A stretch of 64,000 nt of DNA, from assembly GCA_014281115.1 (NCBI GenBank), contig JACONQ010000004.1, forward strand, positions 62,001 through 126,000, read 5' to 3'. The position numbers were made by a program, and so were the translations under genes. Under the pieces are notes generated by a model, which did not search any database, had not been told where the DNA came from, and saw nothing but the letters and a program-made list of their open reading frames with translations. Every line of letters begins with the position of its first letter. The stretch's first letter is position 1. Source of the DNA: Laburnicola sp. R22_1 (taxonomy: Eukaryota; Ascomycota; Dothideomycetes; Pleosporales; Didymosphaeriaceae). This document shows positions 54,708 through 64,000 of this stretch, piece after piece.

Positions 54708-55507
54708 GCTTGCTGAAGTTGAAGAAAAAATGTAAAGGGATTTACAAAGAAAGGAAACGAGGATGACTGCGCGGCGTCAATGCACCAACTAAAGTGGCAG
54801 TTCTCCAGATCTTTATGTTCTCTAAGATTGCTCTACACTACAGTTCGGCATTACGCACGTTGTCCCCAGTCCTGGAAACACGCGAGGTCATGTCCGTACC
54901 CGTGGCCGTCCGCATCGCAGCTACGCACGAGAGGCCTAGGCACAAGATACCTTACCAACCAACCATTTACTTCATTTATTTATCATTCATATCCGTTTAT
55001 ATCAGACTTAACCTCTTACAGATTATGAGGCTTTATTCACGTCCCTACATGTACGCCACGCCTCCGCACAAAACAACCAATGCCCACCAATCGCCCTGGT
55101 CATTGCATGGAACGCCTCGCTCGGATTGTTTCTACGCGCGGGGTGAAGATATTATACGCGGGGTGGCGGGACACCGAGACTATTATACTGCACATCGGCA
55201 GCGACAATTCATGGTCAATAGCTCGCGATGCGAGATCGAAGAGGTGCAGGTGTGGGCTGTTCGACAATGTGGACTCTGGTTGTCGTATATGGTTGAAGTA
55301 TGGAACCCAAATTTTATCTCATAGACATGAGTAGACTGCACCAAGTACCACGACGCGAAACTTCTAGAGCTCAGTACGAGTCTGAAAGAGCTAGGATTAT
55401 TCTAACCCTACGGATCAGATATTCTAGGTAACAACACGATACCGCACTCACAACTTCTCACCCCTACGCTGGTCAACACAGACTCCAACACAGCATCAAG
55501 CATCTTA
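54708..55507. other. Intergenic, no gene accepted
   Basis: An open frame at 54794-55324 (plus, up to 176 codons) lacks domain similarity and the codon pattern of its neighbours. The region should hold the DJ-1 promoter at its left and the GST 3' end at its right. Confidence 0.4.
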
Positions 55508-56200
55508 CTACTTCGGCACAAACGCCGGTGGTCCCTTCGCACTAATTCCCGCCTCAAGATCCAACTCAGGATCACACCTGCTCATCGCCCTCCGATACGC
55601 CGGCCTCTCCGTACACCTCTTCAACCACGCCAGTATCCCCGGATACTCCGTAAGATCGAGATGCTCAAACGCGCGCATCGTACTAAAGCACCACACCGAC
55701 ATGATGTCCGCGGCTGTAAACTCGTCGCCAGCAAGATACGCGTTACCCAAGAGGCGTTCATTCATGTGTCCGACTGCATTCTTGACGCGCTGGTCGTTCA
55801 TCTGATATCTTGGATCTTCCTCATTTACCAGCCGGCGCACTATGAACCGCCGCATGATGGTAGGTTGCAAGGTCCCATTCGCAAAATGCAGCCAATACAC
55901 ATAATCTGCGTAATTTGGGTGCGAAGGGGGCAGTGCGAGACGGCCGTTTCCATGCTTGTGGATGAGGTAGTCGACGATGGCGCCGGATTCGGCGAGCAAG
56001 AGCGGGTTTTGAGCGTCGAATGTGGCGTCTTCGAGCAGCGGGGAGGCACCCATGGGGTGTTTTTGTTTGAGTTCGGGCGGCGAGAAGATGGGGTTGCGTT
56101 GGTAGAGTTTGAGCTCATAGGGGAGGCCGAGTTCTTCGAGGAGGAAGGGGATGCGCTCGCCTTGGCCGACTTGGAGGTGGTGCACTGTGAGCTTTGCCAT
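55508..56200 (-). CDS. Glutathione S-transferase
   Basis: 230 residues, single exon, ATG at 56200. N-terminal thioredoxin-like domain (LTVHHLQVGQGERIPFLLEE, then ASPLLED and the glutathione-binding AESGAIVDYLIHKHG) and C-terminal helical domain (YADYVYWLHFANGTLQPTIM, LAGDEFTAADIMSVWCFSTM, YPGILAWLKRCTERPAYRRA). This pattern matches fungal cytosolic GSTs of the Ure2p/Gtt1-like type, which conjugate glutathione to electrophiles or reduce peroxides. It has a marked switch from C-ending codons in the first half to G-ending codons in the second. Confidence 0.93.
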   Translation of the reverse strand: MAKLTVHHLQVGQGERIPFLLEELGLPYELKLYQRNPIFSPPELKQKHPMGASPLLEDATFDAQNPLLLAESGAIVDYLIHKHGNGRLALPPSHPNYADYVYWLHFANGTLQPTIMRRFIVRRLVNEEDPRYQMNDQRVKNAVGHMNERLLGNAYLAGDEFTAADIMSVWCFSTMRAFEHLDLTEYPGILAWLKRCTERPAYRRAMSRCDPELDLEAGISAKGPPAFVPK

Positions 56201-57110
56201 GGTGATGGGGAGGGCGGTTAATTGTTAATGGTATGGATGTTTGCGTATAGTCGATTGTTGTCTATCTATTGATTATCTTGGTCATGCACCTCTTTATATT
56301 TACTGAATGAGACCAATGGGTGCATTATCCAGTACACACAATGCCGCGGCTTGTGGGCGTCTTCGCCGTTAACTCCGAGACGGATACCTAGGTACTCGGT
56401 AATTTGCGGAGAACTCGGTCCTAACGTATTAGGTCATCAAGTGCACGGGACCACCAAATGCACGCTCCCCACCAAAATCGCGAAATCTTCAACACGCGAT
56501 ATCTCCACTAATATAGCAGCTATTAAGGCAGCTCTTGCAGCTATTAAATTGCTAGAATCTCTAGAAAAAGCTAATTACGCGCAAATTGCAAAAGACTTTA
56601 GTGTTAACTACTTAACTCTATCGCGGCGCGCGCGCAGGATTACTAGGTCAATGGCTACCCGCTCTAAAAATTAACAATTACTTAATAATACCTAGGAAAA
56701 GACTCTTATATAGTATATTTAGTACCTTAGCTCTAATAGGCTACCTCCTACGCTTAATATAATATAAAATTTTATATTAGAAATAACTAAAAGAGCTCTA
56801 GGCGCAAAGTGGCTAACGCGCTTTATAGAGCGCTATAAGCTTAACCTAATCCTATAATAGATCTCTAGCCTTAACTCTTAGCGCTATAAAGCTAATTCTA
56901 TTTTTAAATATACGCTATACTTTAATCTATTAAAGCGTAAAATTAAGTAATATAATATTAACACGCGGCATATTTATAATATAGATAAAAAAGGCTTCCT
57001 TAGTAAAGTGCTTAGTAAATTAAAGAGAGTCTTCTTACGCAGCTATTTTAAGAGTAGGAGAGCTTAGCATATGCTATAGGATAGCAATTGCAAGTAGATA
57101 ATATTAATAG

Positions 57111-57398
57111 TGTTGAATGGGTACTCTACAGCTAGCTGTATAGACATCGAATTCTAATCCTCTATACTGGCAAGCGTGGAGGGTGTACGGGGCGATCGTA
57201 CGAGGAAAGGAAATAACATAACAGAACGACTTGGTATTGATTGCTTGTCTCTAGAGAGGGTGCGGATGGAAAGGAGAAGATCTTGCGGCGCACGGGCCGC
57301 GGAGCACGGGCATCACGTGATCCCCACGTGATGCCATCGTGCGGCAATATTGAAACCTCAACACCCTCAGGTGCCCTTGCCCGTACGGTGTACGGACA
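57111..57398. mobile_element. Solo LTR (288 bp), not RIP-mutated
   Basis: Starts TGTTG and ends GGACA, with perfect 5-bp target duplications AATAG (57106-57110 and 57399-57403). The transposase relic reads on either side (ITLIV-like, then ICANRTALTLVLIY). It is GC-rich and retains CpA sites, in contrast with the AT-rich element around it, so it inserted after RIP of its host. Confidence 0.8.
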
Positions 57399-57828
57399 AA
57401 TAGTCTATATTTGCGCTAATAGGACTGCGCTTACTCTAGTATTAATTTACTAGACTATATCTAGCAATATATAAAATACCTAGCTATAGAATTTTAATAC
57501 CTAAAATTACTAGGCCTTTTTTACGTCCTCTCTATTAGGCTAGACTAATAATAATATTAGCCTTAGCTAGCTTAAGCAGGTGTTTAACCGCAAAACAAAG
57601 GTAAAGGCAAAGATATTTTATTATCTCTTAATTCTTAATAGCTATAGATCTTATATAATAATAGAATTTATTAATTTCTATAACACTAATAAGATTCTAC
57701 TTACTATATTTTTGCCTTATAGTACCTATACGCTTTAGCTACTTAATATTAGGGTATTTAGTCCTATAGTAGCTATGGACTCTACTAGTCTTACGCGCTT
57801 TATAAAAGGTTACTAAGGGCTCTCTAGT

Positions 57829-58146
57829 TATTAGATATTAGATTACTAGAAATCACTATAATTTTACTATAAAATCTAGTAGTCACGTATATCCGATTAC
57901 ATAGTCTCCTTATAACGACAGTTAGTGTAACTTATAGTGATTTCACTATAAGATCACTATAAAATACACAAAGGAGACTAGCGTACTACTATTACACTAC
58001 TTCGCACTATTACTAGTGCGTCTTAGCGCTAGATAGATATTGCGTACGATAGCTAAGCTTCTCCGACAGAGATCACTCGACAATTAATTCATCATCAAAT
58101 CCATCACTTTTATCTTATCTTATTAAAGATACTTACGTATCTGACA
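57829..58146. mobile_element. Second solo LTR (318 bp), AT-rich
   Basis: Bounded by the 5-bp duplication CTAGT (57824-57828 and 58147-58151). It ends TATCTGACA; its start, TATTAGATA, equals the inverse TGTCAGATA after one G-to-A and one C-to-T change. Joining the flanks restores the reading GLSSIIKRNF of the host transposase. It contains smaller inverted repeats (GTCTCCTT with AAGGAGAC, and TATAGTGA with TCACTATA). Confidence 0.72.
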
Positions 58147-59299
58147 CTAGTATTATAAAAAGGAACTTTTAGCAGCTATTTTAAGCTGTCTAGAATTACT
58201 TACTAACTAAAAAGACTATTCTAAGCGCCTTTGCAACTACTAGGCTTGCGCCTTTTAATCCTAATAAAATCCTTATATAATTCTACTCCCTATAACGTAA
58301 GCGCCTATCCTTAAGTAGAAGTAGCTTATCTATACTTAGCGTAAGCGACTAGCTAAAAATTAAAAGTCTCTTATATAAGGCTATTAAGAATATATATAAT
58401 TTATAGGCTATAAAGCTTACTTATATAGTCTATATAATTACCGCTAAAAATTAGCTTTTAAAGTATAAAAATAAGCAGCTTAAAAAGGCTCTTCTTAATA
58501 AAAAGAAGCGCCGCTAGCAGGGCAAAGCTTTACAGCTAAAAGCGCTAAAGAACTATAATAGTAGAGCTATATTTTAGTCGCTAGCAAAGGTCTAGAAAGC
58601 TTAGGACTTTTAGGCTAAAAAAGAGGTAGAGAAGATAGTAATACAGCTTTAGAAAGATAAGAAGATAAAGCTTAGAGAGTAGCAAAAGCTTTAAAAGGCA
58701 GCTCTACTAGAAGAGAGGCGCTAGGAGAGAGCTACCACTAAAGAGAAGCGCACCTAGAAGCATAAGCAGAAGGCCCTTAAAGCTTAGGAAGCGCGTAAGG
58801 CCTAGGCAATAGAAAAGTAACTCTGCAATAAGCTTAAAGCTTCTAAAAAGGATAATTAAAAACGCCTTAAGCCTACTATATTAAGTATAAAGGATATTAA
58901 GCATATACAGCCTAAGTTATCGCCTATTAAAGATAGGATGTCTAATTCTGGCCTGTTAACGCGTACCTATAAAATACGCCTCCCCCTCCGCTTTTAGTAG
59001 CTAATTAGGTGCTAGAATTACTTAATAAGCTCCTCTAATTATTACTCTAGAAAATCTAGTGATTTTGTAATATATATGGAGCTCTATAGCCTCATCTTTA
59101 TAGGTGGCAATTATGCCAAAAACGTGCATTTGGTGGGAACGTGCACTTGCTAACCTAATACGTTAAACACTCGGATCCTCTTCTTCTGAGACTCTAAAGA
59201 TAATTATTAGCACTATCTTCGCATTGTTTGCGCCCTAAATAGGATAAATTAAGATTGTATACTTGTGCTATTTAGATATCTCGTGTTTATTTAAGTGAT

Positions 59300-62200
59300 T
59301 AAGTACAGATATAAATGCCTCTTCCCCCTCTAACATTCTCACCTTACTCCTCGGTGTATCTCCTAAATCTTTACACGCTTGCATTAATGGTTGCCTTTTC
59401 TAAAAGTCTTATTAAAGCTAGGGATGTTCTTTTTATGGCTTTTTAAACAAATATAATGTGAAGGGACGTCTTAAGTTAGACTTTCTAAAAACAACGACAA
59501 TAAATATTATGCGTCTTATGTTGTATGGCTTCTAAAATCTATTGCACGGTGGCCTTTATTAGGACATATTTCTAAAAGAGCATGGCAATTTTTTTATGTG
59601 CGCTACTGTTTGTGAGCGTTTTAACGCGTTTATGGGGGTTTCGCATAAGTTCTGTAGAACAGAGTTAGTTTATATTCTACTAAATATAGGTATATAACTC
59701 GTCTTTTTTCTTCCTGCCTCTTACACGTTAAGCTTTATAGCTTGTTACTACCCTACTAAAATACAGTTATACCAGGCTCCATGGTTGGACTTTTTAAAAA
59801 GCTAATTACTTTACTCTCTTTCTCTCGCCTCTTCTTCTGGCTCCTAGGATTATATGGCGATAACACATAACGTCTACTATTCGAGTTCTTAAAATAGGAG
59901 AAAGGTCTACAATGTGCTGTGTGTATTAGCATCCAAGCTTACCTTCTCTCTACCTAGTAAGAAAAACTACAACTATGTCTATGGCTAGACTTTAAAAAAA
60001 TAAAAACTTCTAGAAGGCTATAGATGCTTTCTTCTTTTAGTGCTAGAAAAATGCATACAGACGCTACATGCGTGTCTCCTTTAAAAATATTTTATAATAC
60101 GTATGAGTTGGGGTATATAAAACCCATTCTTTCCGCCTTCTCTTATATTTTCTACACTCGGCTTCCACCTTAATAAAAAAAGATAATAACTAAATTAATG
60201 GTTGGAAAAATCCTAAAATTAGCAACACCTAACGCTATGTTCTGTCCTGCTTCTTTTATCTTCTATTGCTTAAAACGTTTCTATAAGGCATAATGTGTTC
60301 CTTAAGTAATAAGAAATATTACATAACAAATGCACTCGATAGACTAGGATTTAGTTGTATAAATCCGCTACTTCCTACACTATGTCCCACTCTTCACACC
60401 CGCCTTCCACCTCACTAAAACTCGTCGAACTTTTCTAATGCCTAGATTCCTCTTAAGTCAAATGCGGAACGTGCATGTGCACCTTCTGCTAACGTCTAAA
60501 AACAAAAAGCACCAGCAAGAATGGTGGAATTGCTTTTAAAAAGGTCGACAAGAGGATCCATGTGTAGTGTGTGCCTCTGCTAGCGTCTAAAACATCCTTT
60601 AAGTTATATTACGGGTGCTCAAATTCCTGCATAAGCTTTTATCACTCGTTCTACGCGCTAGTTGGGTGAAATGGGTATATAAACCTCGAGTCTTATTCCT
60701 TATCTCACTCTCCACACTTAACTTCTATATTACTTAAAAATGTCGAGACTAGACAATATGGTTTAACTACACCTAAATGATTGTGGATCGTGCCTATGTG
60801 CCTGCTCCTCCTTAGCTTAAAACTACACTAAAACGAAGTAACGTGTGCTGCAGTTTATAAACCAAACTTAAACAGCCATATGCGCTCTTTTGGCTCGAGT
60901 ATAAGCCGCTTATGCATATAAACCTCCTGCTCTTCTTTGTCTCTTATCTTACTTCCCACACTCGACTTGCATCTTACTAAAAATATAATCTGAGAATAGA
61001 ATGCGCGGACTTGTCTAAAAGTTATGGATACTTAGATTATATGAGGCGAATCCCTCTTCTGGCTTCTAAAACTTGTGAACATCTGGAACAATGCCTGCTC
61101 TATTTGCCCAAGAGCTTACGCTATATACTGCGGGTATATAAAAATATGTTTACCTTTCCACGTCCAACGTCCTATACTCGATGTCCACCTCACCTGTGCG
61201 GCAAATCCCTCTTCTTGCTTCTAAAGCTTATAAACATCTGGAATAATGCCTGCTCTATCTGCCTAAGAGCTCACGCTATATACTGCAGGTGTATAAAAAT
61301 ATGTTTACCTTTCCACGCCCTACTTCCTATACATGACGTCCACCTCACCTCTGTGGTGAATCCCTCTTCTGGCTTCTAAAACTTAGGAACATCTGGAATA
61401 ATGCCTGCTCTGTCTGCCCAAGAGCTTACGCTATATACTGCGGGTATATAAAAATATGTTTACCTTTCCACGTCCAATATCCTATACTCGACGTCTACCT
61501 CACCAAAAAAAAAGCTCCTTACACTATGCATGGACTCTCTAAAAAGACTAGTCCTAGCTGTATGTTCCCTCTGCTGGCCAAAGATTAAAAACAATTAAGC
61601 AAACTGGAATGCATCCCAGCTGTAAAAAAAGTCCATATAGCACGCTCATATGTGCTTGGAGGCACCCTACACGGCTGTACAAGTATATAAAAGCCAACTA
61701 TCCACGACAGTTCGTTACTATCTACACTTGCCTTCGACTTCTCCTGCTGAAATCGTTGCGAACATGGCGGATGGCTAGACACCCTCTAAAAAGTACTTGT
61801 CTAACCTATTATGTGCTCTGCCTCTGCCTTCGCCTCCACCCAACCATCCACTAAAAGAGGTATGAACCAGGGCAATGGCTTGTCCTTCTCTAAAATGAAA
61901 ATGGATCCATCCTATGTGGCGCGCCTCTGTCCGAGCCCGAGTCTAAAATACCGAGTCTAATCCTTAATTAGTTGTCTTCTAAAAAGCCGACGGATATTTA
62001 ATTATGTGCCCTACCTGTACCTAAACTATCTCACCACCTTCTAAAAGAGATATGAACCAGGGCAATGCCTGGGCACCTTCTTAAATACACATAGCCAACT
62101 GTCATGTGCCCTGCCTCCGCCTCTGTCCTCAGCCGCGTTCAAAAACCAGCAACTCCAATTATCCCTTAACCGTCTTTTAAAATACGAATGCCGAATCGGT

Positions 62201-62345
62201 CATGTGTCCTGCCTCAGCCTCTGTCCAAACCCGCGTTTAAAAAACAAATACTCAATTACTCATGGACTCCCACTCCTACTAAAAAGTACATAGCTAACCT
62301 ATTATGTACCCCTGCCTCTGTCCGAGCCAGCTTTTAAAAAACAAA
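59300..62345 (+). repeat. Gene-less array of degenerate promoter-like units
   Basis: About ten TATA-like boxes, all on the plus strand, lie near 59310, 59692, 60113, 60358, 60673, 60917, 61134, 61289, 61444 and 61684. Most are followed 40-60 bp later by a pyrimidine-rich stretch resembling CACTCGACTTCCACCTCAC and often CTAAAA. Between them the motif CCTCTGCTNGCNTCTAAAAC or shorter TCTAAAA recurs. From about 61790 the TATA boxes stop, and TCTAAAA alternates with ATGTGYCCTGCCTCTG units every 40-90 bp. No open frame is shared by the units. The block is not RIP-like (CpA and CpG kept). Confidence 0.6.
61051..61504 (+). repeat. Three-copy 155-bp tandem repeat
   Basis: Copies start at 61051, 61206 and 61361 with TCCCTCTTCT. 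Each carries GCTTCTAAA, TGCCTGCTCT, GCTCACGCTATATACTGC-like sequence, a GTATATAAAAATATG box and CCACCTCACC near its end. The third copy stops about 11 bp early, at an A run. 155 is not a multiple of three, so the unit is not conserved as protein. Confidence 0.9.
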
Positions 62346-63313
62346 CAAAAATCCACCATCCACCATCCACCACCCCCACCAAAACCATATCTGGCTCTCT
62401 CTCATGGTACCCCTCCGTCGTCCCGTCTGCTACCTATCAAGAAAACCTCCACACAGACATAGTGACGTACGCGCCATATCCTCCAGCCGTAAATAAAACA
62501 AATCGATGTGATACCTATCCGATGTCGATGTCGATGCTCAAACAACCCACACGACGCTTGCTGTATGTATGCTTCGGACACGAACACCCCGCCTGCTACA
62601 TCATATCGAGCGTAAACAATATTCCCCATCGGTATGGCTGCCACGCCACCTCACCTCGCCTCAAAAAGTGGATAAAGAGCGGTGGTCATCATCAGCACAC
62701 AGCACAGACGAGTGCAAGCACCACAACGCGACGAACGGATCGCACCCGTACAAAAAACGCCGGGCGCACCATCCCACCCTTCATCCCTAGAACGCAACGC
62801 GCGCATCTCCGAAGTTAGGAGAAGCCAGTCTGTAAACCTGGCAGGCAGTTCCAACTAGTTCCAACGAGGGGCCACCACAGTGCCCGTGGGGGTACACAGT
62901 GTCACACATTCTTTCGAGGGGAGAGGATCCGAGATCCGGGAAAGGCGGGAAGGCGACAGAGAATGTAACGTCAATTTGCTATGTAGTAGATGCCCACGCC
63001 CCCCACATCAAGGGCGCTGCGATGCCATGCGAAAACAGTCGCCACAGAAAATCAACGCCCAAGCTGCCTTGCGTGCCCCTCATGCCCGAATAGATCAAAG
63101 TACAAGGTGACCCAGAAAAGAGAGGCGTTTTGGGTCCAAGCAAGTGTATAGCCTGAGCGCATACAGAGAGAAACCCGTGAGCCCTGTTACTACACTCAAC
63201 GGGGGAGAAGGAAAGCAAATCGACAAAAGCGAGAGACATAGGGCCCAGAGCGAGCGGTGGCGAGTCCAAATCGGATGGGTTGCGCATATGGAATGGGCTG
63301 GTAGTGCGCCGGA
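62346..63313. other. Intergenic, no gene accepted
   Basis: Non-repetitive sequence right of the promoter-like array. Open frames on both strands (62402-62644, 62462-62818, 62979-63473) have no recognisable domain. It should include the 3' end of the small gene at 63314. Confidence 0.4.
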
Positions 63314-63591
63314 CTAAAGAGTAAGGGCTTCGACCTTTGCGCGAATTAGTTAGCGAGAAGCCAATGTAGTACAGAACATACCGAATGTAGGGATGCAAGA
63401 TCAAGATCGGCAGAAGGGCGACTCCATCCCGCGGGGCTTGGAGGCGGCTGCGGTGGTGGAGAAGGTGGGTCATCTCGCGACCTTTCTTGGAGCATGGTCA
63501 GGCCGAAGTCGAGCGCGTGTGTCTCAGCGTAAAAGGCAAAGTCGAAATCGAAGTCTTTGGGGTAGCTTGAGACTGCTTTGATGATGGCCAT
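63314..63591 (-). CDS. Small hypothetical protein, two exons
   Basis: 76 residues: exon 63591-63382 (MAIIKAVSSYPKDFDFDFAF) and a 21-nt exon 63334-63314 encoding VEALTL and stop, across a 47-bp intron (donor GTATGT, acceptor GCGCAAAG). The N-terminal half is aromatic and acidic (DFDFDFAFYAETHALDFGLT). Residues 40-58 are proline-rich (PPSPPPQPPPSP). A continuation into another exon with the unspliced reading (SVCSVLHWLLAN) is possible. No family is recognised; the model rests on splice signals only. Confidence 0.4.
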
Positions 63592-64000
63592 GATGCGTCT
63601 GCTGACGGAAGATGCGAGGGAGCTTGGTAAGGATTGGACAGATGCTGTTGAAGGGACTTGATGTTGGACCTGTTCTCAGTGGAAAGGAGAGTGATGCTCT
63701 GGAGAACAAAACACTAACGCTGTCCTCTACATTAAATAGTCTTGTGTCTGTGAGTCTGCGGCGACATAGGCAGGGATTCGGCCTCGCTGGCAAACAGAGG
63801 CACACCTCACAAAGGCAATCAGGGTCGCAACGGCCCGGGCGGATGGCGGATGGCATTGCAGCCAAAGGTCACGATGGGAGGCGACTGGAATGAGCTATGT
63901 GCGCCCCAAACGATGCCCAAGTGAGCGCGGAGCGCAAGCAACGTGGAGACGTGTTCCCAGTGTAGCAGGGGAATTCGGGCAAAGGAGCAGGACGCAGATA
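63592..64000. other. Right edge of window, no gene accepted
   Basis: Presumed promoter of the small minus-strand gene. Overlapping open frames in this GC-rich stretch show no recognisable protein. Confidence 0.35.

Larger units (their letters stand above)
56429..59158 (+). mobile_element. RIP-degraded Fot/pogo transposon relic carrying two solo LTRs
   Basis: Starts TTAGGTCATCAAGTGCACG and ends GTGCACTTGCTAACCTAA, with inner matching arms (CCACCAAATGCACG), and is flanked by TA on both sides (56427-56428 and 59159-59160). The coding region on the plus strand still shows a psq-like N-terminus (AKDFSVNYLTLSRRARR), a YNIDKKGFL block at the first catalytic Asp and a C-terminal Lys/Arg coiled region. 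It is full of TAG/TAA. Two later insertions (57111-57398 and 57829-58146) interrupt it. Without them and their duplications the element is about 2.1 kb, like the Fot at 27652. Confidence 0.88.

Noticed and set aside
54794..55324. 176-codon plus-strand frame between DJ-1 and GST
   Set aside because: No domain, alternative-start dependent and no codon pattern like the neighbours.
57829..58146. Foldback element or hairpin RNA gene because of its short inner inverted repeats
   Set aside because: The 5-bp duplication and TGTCAGATA-type ends fit a solo LTR better; the inner palindromes are AT-rich and can arise by RIP.
61011..61379. 122-codon frame over the 155-bp repeat
   Set aside because: The period is not a multiple of three and the second copy is read in another frame, so it is not a conserved protein.
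1..64000. tRNA, rRNA or CRISPR
   Set aside because: No clear tRNA B-box with matching arms and no rRNA segment was noticed; the repeats here are satellites and transposon ends, and the genome is eukaryotic.
1..64000. Secondary-metabolite cluster
   Set aside because: A monooxygenase, GST and DJ-1-like protein are present but far apart, with no PKS, NRPS, terpene synthase or cluster regulator in the window.

Overview
The window is nuclear DNA from a filamentous ascomycete (Pezizomycotina; a Dothideomycete is my guess, not proven). Evidence: compact genes with 45-70 bp introns carrying GT...AG ends and CTAAC/CTAAT-type branch sites, typical fungal housekeeping proteins, and AT-rich transposon blocks full of TAG/TAA stops and C-to-T/G-to-A changes of the kind left by repeat-induced point mutation (RIP). 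Nothing looks bacterial: no operons, no Shine-Dalgarno sites.

Layout. 1-21.4 kb is gene-rich: a partial flavin monooxygenase with a frame break (minus), a Ca3427-like periplasmic-binding-fold protein (plus), two small hypothetical proteins (minus), the divergent RNA-processing pair PRP9/SF3A3 (minus) and FAL1/eIF4A3-like (plus), a five-exon Hsp70-family ATPase (minus), a surface-type membrane protein (plus), a 755-residue Ser/Pro-rich protein (plus), a secreted repeat plus six-cysteine protein (minus), a second surface-type membrane protein (plus) and a 173-residue hypothetical protein (plus). 21.5-30.1 kb is a nested transposon island: an AT-rich hAT relic, then a hAT element with intact terminal repeats and an 8-bp target duplication (24813-30048) that itself carries a Fot/pogo element (27652-29776).

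30.2-50.4 kb is again gene-rich: a coiled-coil protein, methylenetetrahydrofolate reductase, a broken amidohydrolase, a D-lactate/D-2-hydroxyglutarate dehydrogenase, an atypical kinase, proteasome alpha-4 (PRE6), a CHY zinc-finger protein (HOT13-like), a WD-like plus inositol-polyphosphate 5-phosphatase, a GFA/CENP-V-fold protein, a hypothetical protein and a long Ser/Pro-rich membrane protein. A 2,988-bp hAT element (50433-53420, 8-bp duplication CTCTCGGG) sits after the eleventh codon of that last gene and separates its start from the rest. Then come a DJ-1/PfpI protein and a glutathione transferase. 56.4-59.2 kb is a RIP-degraded Fot/pogo relic holding two solo LTRs. 59.3-62.3 kb is a gene-less array of about ten promoter-like units, three of them an exact-period 155-bp tandem repeat. 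A small two-exon gene lies at 63.3-63.6 kb.

The genes are mostly independent functions and not one pathway: RNA processing (PRP9, FAL1), proteostasis (PRE6, Hsp70-like, DJ-1), one-carbon and D-2-hydroxyacid metabolism (MTHFR, DLD2-like), mitochondrial import (HOT13-like), phosphoinositide turnover and surface/secreted proteins. A striking window-wide property is that many coding strands switch from C-ending codons in the 5' half to G-ending codons in the 3' half, on both DNA strands.
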